A stretch of 64,000 nt of DNA from Trichobilharzia szidati (GCA_944472155.2 OX235275.1:57119228-57183227), one strand, 5' to 3'; positions 33,615-44,989 are shown, counted from the stretch's first letter. A program made the numbers and translations. Notes: generated by a model from the letters alone, not told the origin.

Positions 33615-34130
33615 ATCTGGTTATTATTATTATTATTGTTCCCTTGGGTTCCTAGTGGAACATAAGGCTTCAACTGCACGCCTCCACTTGCTTCTGTCTT
33701 CTGCTGTACTTTTCACCTGCATTCATGCTAGTCCATGCTGATTCAACTGCTCTTCACACTATCTCCTCCATGTCACCCTTGGACGTCCCACTCGCCCCTT
33801 CCCTTTCGGGTTCTACTTCATGGCCTAACGCGCGGTGTCACCCAGCGGCCTCCTCAGCGAGTGTCCGATCCATCTCTACTTTCTCCTGCATATTTGTTGG
33901 GCGACTGGTTCTTGTTTTGTTTGTTCCCATAGTTTCTTGTTTGTGATTCTTTCCGGCCATCTGATCTTCAGTATAGAGCCAGCGAAGACAGTTGTTGATA
34001 AAGGTCTGCAACAGGCTGTTGGAAATATTCTTTGTGACTCGCCAAGTTTCTGATCCGTATAGAATAAATGACTGACTTGACGTTTGTATTGAAAATCCGC
34101 ATTTTGTTGTTATTCGATCTGGTTGATAAG
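33615..34130 (-). mobile_element. RTE-clade LINE 3' fragment
   Basis: The minus-strand reading FILYGSETWRVTKNISNSLL is the YGSETW thumb motif of RTE elements, followed by the tail to GTTCCACTAGGAACCC at 33640 (ATT)n. The same subfamily as the copy at 49.8-50.7 kb. Confidence 0.75.
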
Positions 34131-34479
34131 CGCTAATGGTTGATATAAGTGGCATAAAACTAATTATCCCGATTGATCAGCAGTATAAAGCTTCTGACAA
34201 GCCCATTTTTATATTATTGTGTAGGGCTCAAACAGCACATCTGTATTCTACTGACTTCTCTGCTATCAGTGTCAACAGGGCACCGTGACTATCCCAATGT
34301 TTCCATTTCCTGTTCAGATTATCTCCTCTGTGTCATCCGAAAATCCTACTGCAACTTGTCCAATCTCACACCATCTACACTCAAAGGCCTGGCCCATAGT
34401 GTCAAACCCAGTGCCTATTCAATCCATCTCCTTTCCTTTCTGTATATCTAGTGAGCAAAGTCTTGTTAACTGGTTGGCT
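34131..34479. other. Unassigned sequence
   Basis: Pyrimidine-rich stretch (34240-34440) without clear homology; open frames here show no motif. Confidence 0.35.
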
Positions 34480-34735
34480 ACATTTAATTGAATTTTAGAT
34501 TTTCCCGTCGATTGATTTGACCGAAGTGCTTGGTATCAGTTTGACATATCGGCTTCTTGTGCAGATGCTTCGACGATGTCTGGGTATGTAATTCGAATTT
34601 AATTGGTAGATAGTGACTAGCATTGGAATCCAAGATGGGCATTTCGTCCTATTTGGGACTCGTCACCAGCCGGATGCACCTGTATCTCCCAATGACTGAT
34701 GATGTTCCCACCGAGGCTCGAACCCAGTGGTTGAC
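34480..34735 (-). mobile_element. Sm-alpha-type SINE, 3' part with hammerhead module
   Basis: Minus order: GGTTCGAGCCTCGGTGGGAA, then GTGACGAGTCCC-AAATAGGACGAAATGC and GGATTCCAATGC (hammerhead section, C3 replaced by G), then CTGCACAAGAAGCCGA and ACGGGAAAATCTAAAATTC. The tRNA head is truncated at the right end. Confidence 0.7.
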
Positions 34736-35065
34736 TACATTTCAGAATTCTTTGTTATTAATCCTTTCTGTTCAGCCATTCGATCATCAGTGTTGAAAAA
34801 ATATAGGCGTTGATGAACGTGTACGACAATCTGTTGAAAATCCGTCTTCTAACCTGTGTGGCTAGTTTCTGGAGCTAAAATTTGAATCATATGTTTTCTC
34901 TCTGAGTACTGAAGATCTCAGAACAGATTTTGAAGTAATGAATGCCGGTCTTTTTATTGCGATTACATCTTCATCCAAACTGTCTGTAGTTGAAACGACA
35001 CTGAACAGGTTATCGAAATAGACAATTTCCCTTAGATTTCTCCCATTCATGCTGATAGCTGGTAA
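34736..35065 (-). mobile_element. RTE-clade LINE fragment
   Basis: The minus-strand reading MNGRNLREIVYFDNLFSVVS matches INGRNLKETTSFTYQGSIVS of the RTE at 32 kb, with DEDVIAIKRPAFITSKSVLR after it. It is an internal fragment. Confidence 0.65.
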
Positions 35066-35755
35066 TACTATTGGGGAGTTTAGTGCCTTTTTGACTTCTG
35101 GACTAGTTTAAAAATGGTTTTAGAGGTTACTAATTGACTATATCTCTTACGTGAGCGTATCTTCTAGTCGCAGAGTAATCTATTTCCTTAAATAAATTTG
35201 TCAACACTCAGTTACCGTAAGGTGTCCTTCATACTCCCTTGGTGAAGATAATTTATACAAATATGGACTGCTGAAGTATTTATTATGACTGTATGATACA
35301 ACAAAAGTGTAACGCAGGAAATTCTGTGTTTCGCAACCCAGTTATGAGGACAACACTTTTCTCAAATTTAACCGTAACAATAAATGTAGCATTGATATAA
35401 GAATAAAACTTGTGCACTTTGGTAGAGTGTAATTCTATTATGGGTAAATTTGATTTTGATAAAGTCTCACAGTGTTATACAGTAATGTTTACTGTTTACC
35501 CATTGATGAAATTAATTTAGGAATTCAGTTCTGCCTCACATCTACTATATTTAAATTCCAAGGCAAAATATATAAACAAACTGAAGGTGTAGCAATGGGA
35601 TGGATCACCAATATCCCTTATCGTAGCAGATATATTTATGGATAGCTGGAAAGATATTGCTATTAATACGTTTAATTATACTCCAAAAATATGGTGGAGA
35701 TATGTGGATGACACTTTCACAGTGTTAAAAACAGAACATATCTCTCTCTAGCTTC

Positions 35756-36007
35756 TTGACACACATAAACTCACTAGTGGAGGGAATAAAATTCACATTT
35801 GAAGCCGAAAATGAACAAGGAGAATTAGCTATGTTGGATTGTAAAATAAAACGAATAGAAGAAGGCAAACTACACACTAGTGTTTATAGAAAACCAACGC
35901 ATTCTAATAGATATTTAGACTTTAATTCATCTCATCCTTTAACTGTTAAGGCAGGCTTAGTTAAGCGTTTAACAAACCGAGCAGTAGCACAAAAAAGACC
36001 TAAATGA
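35756..36007 (+). pseudogene. PLE RT thumb fragment
   Basis: 84 residues including LAMLDCKIKRIEEGK and SVYRKPTHSNRYLDFNSSHP, the conserved post-catalytic block of PLE RTs (compare LPMLDCKIQRITDGS at 59.7 kb). Part of the element above. Confidence 0.7.
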
Positions 36008-36710
36008 TGAAATAAAACAGATAGAAGAGGCGTTGGTTTTAAATAACTATCCTCTAAAATTCATTAGGAAGATTGAAAAACGCCAAAAGCAAAATAAAAT
36101 TACTGGGGAAGCTGATAATAACAACATGAATAAGAGAGAATACAAGGCATCTACTATTATACCATAAAAGGGGGGTGACATCTGATACCCTACGTAGGAT
36201 TCTAAATAAAGCAGGAATTTGGGTGGCATTTAAACCTACAAACTCACTCAGGTAGGACAAGCTCTGTAGGTTAAAGGACCCAGTGGACCCAATTAGACAA
36301 AATAATATAATTTACAAAATACCCTGCAATGACTGTGAGTTAAGTCAACTACATAGGTCAAACTAGTAGGTCAGGGGTAGTCAGATTGTCAGAACATAAG
36401 AATTTAGCTAAGGTAAGAATAGTTGACACAGAGAAGATAAGTAATTTAGAAAAAAGCTCATCAATTGCAATGCATGCGTTAACACACAACCACACAATAG
36501 GGTGGGAGAGGGTTAAAATTCTAAAAAGTAATCTAGGTAGGTGGAGAGAGAGGTTGATTACTGAATCCTTGTTCATCGAATCTACACCCAACACATACAA
36601 TAGGAATGATTCATCACTCATAACCGAAATATGGAAAATATTACTACCAACCAAATCAAGTGAAAAACAATGGAACTATATAAGTGTATTTAGGAAGTCG
36701 TGTGATTATC

Positions 36711-36754
36711 TTGATATGATTATGAGCAATAAATTGTGCTCGAAACGTCATCAG
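36711..36754 (+). ncRNA. Hammerhead-like ribozyme in PLE tail
   Basis: Stem I TTGAT (36711-36715)/ATCAG (36750-36754), core ATGATTA (36716-36722), stem II GAGCA (36724-36728)/TGCTC (36737-36741), GAAAC, then GTC just before stem I. Core positions 3 and 8 are A and U, a compensated swap of the usual C-G. Stem III is minimal. Confidence 0.5.
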
Positions 36755-36815
36755 TAAACATTATTGTATAACACTGTGAGACTTTATCAAAATAAAATTT
36801 ACCCATAATGGAATA

Positions 36816-37261
36816 AATATAGCATTTTAGTTGTATGTGTCTTGAGAAGAACATTCCAGATCATAAGTCTGTCAGACACCCATTAACACTTTGATGAAAA
36901 AACAGTACTTTCTCAAACAGTGGGAGTATACGGCAGTCAAAAACAAACACCTTAACATATCTTTTGTCTTCTCTTTCCCAAGACCTCATGATTTAGTTAA
37001 ATTGGAATCTTTTGAAACATTCAAAAACGAGAATGTAATTCGTCCAATCTAAAATTACCTTGAATGGTTTAGTACGCATTTTTAATTTACACCATAAAAA
37101 GTGATATTTACGAGTGCTTGTTTTTGCCTTTTAATTGGGTTTTTCAATCTAAGCAAGTGAATGTGACACCAATCTTATCGATTTTCGTTTGACAGCTGTC
37201 AGTTATACCATTTCATTGTTAGTTTTTTTTACCTCATTTCAAAATGAAGGATACAGCTATT
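36816..37261. other. No gene recognised
   Basis: AT-rich spacer without recognisable repeat. Confidence 0.45.
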
Positions 37262-37793
37262 TTTGATTGGACACTAGTCTGCAACTAGTGTAATGCGTCT
37301 AGTCCTATCTTTGGCGAAGACTGAAATCTATCAGTCAAGTTCCTTCAAGGATGCAGATGCGCCTTTCTGACTAGTAAGTGCCAACTAGCGGTGAGCCTAG
37401 GTTCGATGCCTATTGCTGATTGCCTCCAAACATATAATACCAACAATTCACAGTGTACCGTGATGGCCAGCCACCTAGGGGCATGGTGGCCACATTGCAA
37501 ACTTGACTGATAGAATTCAGTCTGCACCAGTGATAAGACTAGACGTATTACACCAGTTACTGACTTGTGTCCAGTCAAAAATATGCAATACAGTCCTACA
37601 GGAGGTCAGTTGCAAACCTGAATAACTTAGTGGTAACGTCTCCGACTGCAGCACTGAGTGAAGTGAGTCCGAATCTTAGATAGGATATGAGTTCATTCAA
37701 GGTTATAGATACGCTATGCTGACTGTCGAGCGCCAACAAGCACTAAACCTAGATCCAAGGCTATCCGTCGAATGCCTCCAACCATCTAGACCT
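37262..37793 (+). mobile_element. SINE family C, tandem and partly inverted copies
   Basis: 37336-37568 and 37545-37793 are head-to-tail copies of the repeat seen at 49.1 and 53.9 kb. 37262-37335 is the end of the repeat in reverse. The second copy contains AATAACTTAGTGGTAACGTC (tRNA A-box-like). It is cut by the CR1-like copy starting at 37795. Confidence 0.65.
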
Positions 37794-37903
37794 TGGCGGC
37801 CTGCTTAAATCTTGGGCTACCAAATACCTTATACATTACAAATGATATTGCATCTACTTGCTCATTTCCAAAATCATTTTAAATAGTTAAATCTTATTCA
37901 AAT

Positions 37904-38641
37904 ATGACCTCTAATCGAATTATTTATTCTCGTGAGTATTTAATATCCTTAAAACCTACTGATCTACAATTCCATAAAAAAGACAAAAAAGAGAACCTTG
38001 TCAGGTGGCAAAGAGCCTTAAAAAATACCTCCATTCAATTTATGACTGTTCCAGCAATTATGAGTACTAATTGTCGCTCCCTGCTAGCTAAAATTAACTG
38101 TCTTCAATCATTCGTGTCTTCCAGTATATATCGTAATACTGGGATCACATTACTTCAAGAAACATGGCTACATGACCTATATGATAACAATCTAATGTAT
38201 CTAAATGATTTCAAATTATTCAGACAAGATCGGTGTAGTTCCAGGAAGAAACGCGGTGGTGGTGTCTCCATCTTCATCAATTTACAATGGTGTACATCTA
38301 ATGATGTATGTTTCAAATCCTCTAGGGACAATATTGACTGCCTCACCGTTAAGTGTCTACCTAAACATTTGTCAAAATATAACTACATATACATCTCGTA
38401 CATTTATATTGCTCCTGGATGCAATTCACCAGAATTGTCTTTATTTGCGGATGAATTTACCTCCCTTGCTGCCACCTTCTTCGGAAACTCCTTGTCTATA
38501 GTTACTGGAGATTTCAATTCTAGTGACCACAGCTTCCTTATTCCACTTGGACATGAAAATATTGCCAACTTCCCGACTCGACTGGATAATACTCTTGATC
38601 TCGTGTTTACAAATGACACAGGAATATTTGAAGCTCGATAA
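37904..38641 (+). pseudogene. CR1-like endonuclease domain, nonsense-terminated
   Basis: 245 residues aligning with the APE endonuclease of the 2.65 kb ORF: MSTNCRSL, LLQETWLHDLYDNN, RQDRCSSRKKRGGG, VTGDFNSSDHSF. It ends at TAA 38639-38641 immediately before the SDH motif, which is still readable downstream (LLNSDHCIVR). Confidence 0.8.
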
Positions 38642-38696
38642 AGAGCCCCATTACTTAATTCTGATCACTGTATCGTAAGATTATTGCCCAAAGTAT

Positions 38697-39584
38697 ATGG
38701 AAAGCAGCACAAAAGGGTCTTCTCATATCTTGGAAAGAAAACACAGATGTTATTCACATGACAACATACAGAATCTAAGGACCATGTTAAAAGACACAAA
38801 CTGGGACTTGTTTGCTGAACAAGCTCTTGATAACACAATTACTAACATAATACATTATCTTAATTTCTGTCTTGATGTTTGTTGTCCAAAAGAGACAATC
38901 TTCCTTAAATTCGACCACTTCTCCTCTTTTCAACTCAAAAACCTTCTCCTTGAAAAAGTTAGGTTGTACAAAATGAAAAATAAATCTGGTGTTAAGAGAA
39001 TGAACACTCTGATTAAACCTGAATTACAAAGATTAAATGCTCTCTATAACCAGAAGTTTCTTTCATGTAAATCCTCATCTAATATGTGGAAGTTATTAAA
39101 GGAAAGCACAGGTGGTAAGCAAATAATGAATGATACTTCTGTCGATGTTGATATGCTTAATAAATCCTTCATATGTATCCCTGCGGATGTTATGATTCCT
39201 AACTCTAATAGGGTAAAAAATGACTGTTTCTCATGCCTTAATACGAATGATGTCCTTAAGTGTCTTCAATCTCTCAAACCTACTCATTCCCTTGGTCCTG
39301 ATGATGTTCCTGCTGTTATCCTTAAGACATGTGCTGACATATTATGTCCCCCATTAACCGACATTTTCAACGGATCTTTTTCCAAAAGTATTATACCTGA
39401 CTCATGGAAAAATATCAAGATTGTTCCAGTGCCTAAATCAACAAGTGGACTCAATGTTAAGTTTGGACCCATTGCTATGACACGATCAATTTACTGCGGC
39501 ACTGTAACAATTAGTCCCAATAGTTTTTGTTCTCCTTTCTTCGTTACTTTTATATTGTTGTTCACATCTTCTATTCAACATTAA
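38697..39584 (+). pseudogene. CR1-like RT N-terminal region, truncated
   Basis: The reading continues the element (CCPKETIFLKFDHFSSFQLK, SNMWKLLKESTGGKQI, HSLGPDDVPAVILKT, VPVPKSTSGLNVKFGPIAMT) and then enters unrelated or UTR sequence. It lacks the YADD box. Confidence 0.75.
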
Positions 39585-39804
39585 TTTTATATTTCATATC
39601 CTGTGGTGCATTGTTTAAATATGTGAACGCAACGCTGTTCTTTTTATTTATTTATTTTTTTGGCTGTTGCTTTTTGATTTTAAAATCTTATAAAATCTAT
39701 TAGGTAATTAGATGTAATACTGTGATGCACGCTGGAAGTTCCATACCTGTACCTTAAATACTGTTTGGAATAAGGCTGTTATTATTATTATTATTATTAC
39801 GAAA

Positions 39805-40375
39805 CAAACAGCATACATAGCACATCTTTTCTGCGGTCACTGTCTACAGGCTCCACGACTTTGGAATAATGTAACATGACTAAGTCAAGAAGCTCTACGA
39901 TTATCCAAACCATTTGATTACCTCCACACATGTTCTCCCCTGTGTCATCCTCATACACACTTCCAACTTCCTATTTCTCATCAGAGTTCCACTTATGGGC
40001 CAATTGCATTATATCAATCAACGGTCTTTTCGAAGTATGACCAATCTATCTACATGCAGAGTGGAATATTTTCAGCTGGTTGGCTGTATTCCAGGGTGCC
40101 TTCTCTATCCTATCTAGAGAGCTTTATAGTCTTCAGTATCAACTGGAGGCAAATGTTGTTAAAACTCCGTAGACTCTGACTTGACGTTAATTTTAAAAAT
40201 TGGAATCTTGTCGTTTATACTGAAGGCTGTAAATCTTCAAGCTGACATCTGTCTAATGAAGTTTTTGTTGCTTCTTCTATCCTTGGCTTGACATCATCCT
40301 CTGTGTAGCCAATAAATGAAACTATGCCACCCATCTAGTTAAGGAAAATAGACAATTCCCTTCAAGTTTATACAT
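39805..40375 (-). mobile_element. Decayed RTE-clade LINE 3' fragment
   Basis: The reverse strand keeps traces of the RTE end (TTGACGTTAATTTTAAAAATTGG thumb region; ATCCTCTGTGTAGCC and GAAACTATGCC where others have ATCCTCTTCAG and GAAACGATGC). Weakly conserved. Confidence 0.4.
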
Positions 40376-40844
40376 ATATATATGATTATGATTAATATTA
40401 GTGCAGTTTAAGACGTGACTGTTCGTTCGCATTCTGAACTCACTTAGAAACGTTTTCACAGAGTAAATTCAACAGTACTATTTTTTTTTCGTTTTTTATC
40501 AATGTACTCCTGTCAATCTAACTCAACACAATTATTACGTATCATAAGATGTTTTTTATTTGACAGCTGTCAACACTTTATCGATCGTGTTCTTGTTTTC
40601 TTGTTCAGCATTACTTGAAGTTTAAAGATACAAACATCTTGATTTTTCAAAATACACAATCACCATCATACTATTATTAACTCATTTTGGTAGATTTCTT
40701 GTTTACCCAATGTCCATGACACGTAGAACAAATTATCAGAGCGAATTTATTGATGAAGCTAGCAAAAGAGAGAGAGACTTCAACAATTTGAGAAACAAAT
40801 CAAGTCTATTTATGAATTATTACTGGGAGCATATCTCCAGTTTG
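40376..40844. other. No gene recognised
   Basis: AT-rich; short TATATA run at 40373-40384. Confidence 0.4.
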
Positions 40845-41050
40845 TATCCTGCAGGGCCAAGAGCCGGAGTTCGATCCCCGGGAGACTCACACACTTACCT
40901 CGCTAAGCCAATAATAAGGCTGGGAAAGAGGGTAGGTTGGACATGAGACCAGCAACCCTATCCTGTAAAAATAATCACCACTGCTACAGAAACTTAAAGA
41001 CTCTAGCTTTAAGTCCTATGTTCCACTGGGAGTTAAAGGAATTAAAAAAG
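40845..41050 (+). mobile_element. tRNA-derived SINE with RTE-type tail
   Basis: B-box GAGTTCGATCCCCGGG, body CTTACCTCGCTAAGCC and GGACATGAGACCAGCAACCC. The tail CTTTAAGTCCTATGTTCCAC-TGGGAGTTAAAGGAATT copies the end of the RTE elements. Compare the SINE at 17.3 kb, whose tail is CR1-like. Confidence 0.65.
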
Positions 41051-41319
41051 GCTAAGGGATAAAATCATTTCTTAGTGTTTCTGAGTGGTATATACTCCAA
41101 ATATTGTCTACTGTTCTACTGACTTTAGGCAAGTAACTTCACACTGTTTAGCCATTTTCACTCATTCGCTGTGCGTTTATTTATTTTATAACCTTCGTGA
41201 CAGGAAACTATGTCAGATAGCCGCCTCTCTATCCGGGAAGAGATGAAATCAGATGAAACTTATAAAAGTTGTTCAAGGGTACCTAGTTAACAAGTAAGAG
41301 GCAAAGACAAAACAATAGG

Positions 41320-41760
41320 CTGATTACTTCAAAGGACTCCTAAATCGACCACCACCTGCAACTAGCCCAGTAATAACATCACCACCAATATCATGCACAG
41401 ATTTGCCTGCCAGTGGACACCGGTCCTCCAACGGAAGCAGAAATCCTAAATGCGATCAAGCTACTGAAGTCCAGAAGGCAACAGGACCAGACGGAATTTC
41501 CTCACCGCGAAGCACTGAAAACAGACCCAGGGACTGCGGCAGCTGTGCTTACGCCATTTATGCAAAATGCTTAGAAGGAAGGAAAGGTGTCTACTGATTG
41601 AGAGAAAGGCTGCTTACCTTGTCAAGATAGCAAAGAAGGGCGAGTTAGTCCTCTGCAAGAACTGACTGGCGTGGAATAGTTCTCTTGAACACACTGAGTA
41701 CAATAATATGTCAAGTCATTCTGAGGAGAATAAAAGATGCACTGGATGCCGTAGGTGGGT
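41320..41760 (+). mobile_element. RTE-clade LINE internal fragment
   Basis: FKGLLNRPPPATSPVITSPP, then a frame-broken KATGPDGISS matching AAGPDGIPAG of the RT fingers. Stops follow. Confidence 0.6.
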
Positions 41761-42062
41761 CGGAAAGAGTGAAAGTAATAAAAAGTAGTATAGTTAGGTG
41801 GACAGACAGAGAGTTTCATCCCTAAAGCTTTGTTTATCGATTCAACATCGCACAAGGGCAATCGGAATGATGAAACGCCTATACTGGAGATATGGAAAGT
41901 GGAAACAAAAAAGAAAGAAGCTGGAGACGAAGAGAGATAGAGTGAAACTGCAGACATAAGACAAATTGCGAAGCCATTTAACTAAATCGATATGATCATG
42001 AGTGGTAATAATTTTTGCTTGAAACCTTATCATCCAGTTGTTAATACTGTATCGTCACTGTG
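41761..42062 (+). mobile_element. PLE 3' end fragment
   Basis: RWTDRESFIPKALFIDSTSH matches GRWRERLITESLFIESTPNT at 36.5 kb, then ILEIWKV. The tail has CGATATGATCATGAGTGGTA and TTGCTTGAAACC, a decayed form of the hammerhead-like motif. Confidence 0.6.
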
Positions 42063-42299
42063 TGTGGTGTTTAAAATAAACTTATCTAATAGAGAATTAC
42101 ATTCTGCCACAGTGCCCAAGTTCTACCCTCCTGTTTTTGCTTTTAGCTGATATTATTGTGATTCTGTTTGAACAATGGGTATAACACAAATGAACTGTCG
42201 TCAAGATTTGACAGAATAGTTCTGAAATATTTGGGCGCCGAATGAGAAGTAGACATTTGTAAAAAATTATATTTGTAAAGTCTCAGCGAGATTGAAATG

Positions 42300-42352
42300 A
42301 GTAATTCCAACGTTTCGTTCTGCAAACTGGTGGTCCGAACTTCCTCAGGGAA
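42300..42352 (-). ncRNA. Hammerhead ribozyme, left palindrome arm
   Basis: Mirror of the right-arm ribozyme: minus strand TTTCC, CTGAGGA, stem II GTTCGGACC...GCAGAAC, GAAAC, GTT, GGAA. Core bases match the consensus. Confidence 0.6.
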
Positions 42353-43544
42353 ATTAATCGAAATTAACATAACATAGGTTTATATATAAAAAGGAACATC
42401 TCTTGTTTTTAAAACTTTGTCCAATCATGAGTCATTCAAAAAGTATCAACTAGTATAATAAACGAAATTTGATGAGCTGTGATCAAAATTTGACCTCGGA
42501 CTTACAAATATTGGTCTACCTTTGTTAAACACTTTAAACAGAGTGTGTATGTGTGTGTGGGTAAACAGTTGCAAGACATTTCTTAACGTTTCCATAAGAA
42601 GATATGGACAGTCGAGAATTTTGACCAAGTATTAATAATCAGTGATACATATCCATTTTTATTTATTAATAAGGATTTCCTATGCCTCGGCTAACATCAC
42701 GCCTTCATGTCTGTTCAAACTGCTAGTATCTAGAATTTTATGATTAGACGTATTTTCAAAATTATGGTGTTTAGGATTAGAGTTTAGTAGAAGCACACTG
42801 TCGGACTTATTGCTTTGTCTTCTTTCTGAAGATTGAGCTGCTTTATTCGACCTACTGGAGTTGTCAGGTGACTCGACAGCTACGGATTTAGGATATGCAT
42901 TCTGTTGCAGGCAACGGAGATTGAAATCACGATGATTGTGCCGGTTACACAGTTTTTTTGTTAATGTAATTCGATTGCAAAATAATTCAAATGAACTGTC
43001 GTCAAGATTTGACAGAATAGTTGTCGAGTCACCTGACAACTCCAGTAGGTCGAATAAAGCAGCTCAATCTTCAGAAAGAAGACAAAGCAATAAGTCCGAC
43101 AGTGTGCTTCTACTAAACTCTAATCCTAAACACCATAATTTTGAAAATACGTCTAATCATAAAATTCTAGATACTAGCAGTTTGAACAGACATGAAGGCG
43201 TGATGTTAGCCGAGGCATAGGAAATCCTTATTAATAAATAACAATGGATATGTATCACCAATTATTAATACTTGGTTAAAATTCTCGACTGTCCATATCT
43301 TCTTATGGAAACGTTAAGAAATGTCTTGCAACTGTTTACCCACACACACATACACACTCTGTTTAAAGTGTTTAACAAAGGTAGACCAATATTTGTAAGT
43401 CCGAGGTCAAATTTTGATCACAGCTCATCAAATTTCGTTTATTATACTAGTTGATACTTTTTGAATGACTCATGATTGGACAAAGTTTTAAAAACAAGAG
43501 ATGTTCCTTTTTATATATAAACCTATGTTATGTTAATTTCGATT

Positions 43545-43597
43545 AATTTCCCTGAGGAAGTTCGGACCACCAGTTTGCAGAACGAAACGTTGGAATT
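43545..43597 (+). ncRNA. Hammerhead ribozyme, right palindrome arm
   Basis: Stem I TTCC (43548-43551)/GGAA (43592-43595), core CTGAGGA (43552-43558), stem II GTTC/GAAC (43560-43563, 43580-43583), GAAAC (43584-43588), triplet GTT. C3 and G8 are canonical. A minimal PLE-type hammerhead that could be active. Confidence 0.6.
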
Positions 43598-43650
43598 ACT
43601 CATTTCAATCTCGCTGAGAGTTCACAAATATAATTTTTTACAAACGGGTA

Positions 43651-44384
43651 TAACAGTTAGGGTACTTTTCATTACTGAATGTACTTCTTATTGCTTATAA
43701 CCGGTAATATCACTACTGCATACACCATGACAATCACCTGTTGGGGATACTCCCTTGAACTTAATAGTCAGGTTGTTAAAAATGAAGCAAAATTGCATGG
43801 TAAGTACTTAGTTCAAAATACAAAATATATCATTTAGGAAAGGTATCCTGTTCTTCTACTACCAGCTTGTACTTATTATCTTCAATAGGTCCCTTGGTTG
43901 AGTGGCGGACTGGTAATTCAGAGAGAACTAGTGCAAATGTTGCCTATGTCTTAGATAATTATAACAATACACCTTGGTTTTGATTTTTTGCATTTATGCA
44001 AACATAAGTGGTTTTATCTTCAGAAGACATCCCTTGGTAATTACTGACCTGACTTTAACCTGGCTGATGTTCTGATAGACAAGTATATTTGACATATACA
44101 TGCAGACGTTGAATGATGGCGAAATACTTGAGAGGATAATAGACCAAATTCTGGCAGAACTAAAGACTCTATACATGAAAATGATTACTCCGCCAGTGAA
44201 AAATGAATAAGGAGAGAGAGGAAATTTAGACAACAACAATTAATAATGATGTTTGAAGTTATTCAGTAGGCTGACACTCCTTCAAGCCTTGAAAATAAAC
44301 AATGATTTATAACTGAGGGGAAGTCTATGCTAAAGCTTTGCTTGCATGTATATTTGTTGGTAGCATGAATTATAAATGTGCGTC
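43651..44384. other. No gene recognised
   Basis: Intergenic, AT-rich, no repeat recognised. Confidence 0.45.
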
Positions 44385-44612
44385 GGTGGCAGAGCCGTAG
44401 AATGCTCGTCGACCACGCATGTGGTTCGGGGTTTGATCGCCGGAAACAGAAGTACACCCTTACCTCACCAAGCCAGTAATTTGACTGGTAGATAGGGGAA
44501 GTTGGGCATTAGGCTTGTAACCCCACCCCGTAAAATTTAACTCCTCTGCTACTGCAACTTCAAAGCTCTAGCTTGAAGCCCTATGTTCCCCTGAGGATGT
44601 AAAGGAATAAAA
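44385..44612 (+). mobile_element. tRNA-derived SINE with RTE-type tail
   Basis: A-box-like TGGCAGAGCCGTAG, B-box GGGGTTTGATCGCC, body CCTTACCTCACCAAGCC, tail TTGAAGCCCTATGTTCCCCT. Same family as 40.85 kb. Confidence 0.65.
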
Positions 44613-44989
44613 TGTATATCCTAATATCTATTGTCGTTTCCTTTGAATCAGTGGCACCTCAACTGTTGGCCTCTCAACTGAAATTTTTCTTTTCTTTAAA
44701 TTCAGGTTAGTACTTATATTCTTTAAAGTAGTATACAAAAACGAAAATATATGTGAAGTTATTTTATTTTTATGGGGTCTTTTGACAACATTGATTGTCG
44801 CCTGGACAGCTTTCAGTTATTGCCTATCTGTTTCTTAGTGCTGACAATGACTGACTTCGTCCTATCTCTAAAGTTTGCTGAGTGGTTAGAAATTACATTT
44901 ACCTTCTCAATGGGACATGCGGCTCTTGGACACAGCTTCAAAGTTTCTTTTGCATTGATTTCATTTTTACGCCATGGGGTTGCTAGCTA

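Larger units (their letters stand above)
35432..36815 (+). mobile_element. PLE with RT and GIY-YIG remnants, inverted ends
   Basis: The left end (35432-35504) is the reverse complement of the right end (36752-36815), apart from a few changes. Inside: RT palm FKFQGKIYKQTEGVAMG (35560), WWRYVDDTF remnant (35692), LAMLDCKIKRIEEGK, YRKPTHSNRYLDF, then the GIY-YIG remnant IIYKIPCNDCELSQLHR and the C-terminal MSEHKNLAKVRIVDTEK block. Several frame breaks. A hammerhead-like motif precedes the right end. Confidence 0.75.
37795..39800 (+). mobile_element. CR1-like LINE, internally deleted copy
   Basis: Begins with the shared leader GGCGGCCTGCTTAAA and ends with AATAAGG and (ATT)n at 39778-39800. It keeps the endonuclease and the start of the RT (to KFGPIAMT at 39475) but then jumps directly into 3' UTR-like sequence, losing the RT catalytic region and C-terminus (roughly 1 kb compared with the copy at 2.5 kb). 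Both ends are intact, so the RNA could still be a substrate for a partner's enzyme. Confidence 0.8.
42240..43650. repeat. Near-perfect palindrome of a PLE fragment
   Basis: Arms of about 630 bp (roughly 42256-42885 and 43022-43650) are near-identical inverted copies separated by about 140 bp. Proof from translation: the same 60-residue frame reads at 42628-42446 (-) and 43272-43454 (+), and the same 66-residue run ends at 42680 (-) and 43220 (+). Each arm is a PLE end related to 12985-13680, with a hammerhead near the outer end. The near-identity means a recent event, or an assembly artefact. Confidence 0.85.

Noticed and set aside
42936..43220. 94-codon open frame, also present in reverse at 43039-42680
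   Set aside because: Part of the PLE palindrome; no recognisable domain, duplicated only because the arms are duplicated.
43655..43700. 18-nt symmetric segment on the minus strand before GTAATG
   Set aside because: Contains TAA in phase 0 and lacks a pyrimidine tract.
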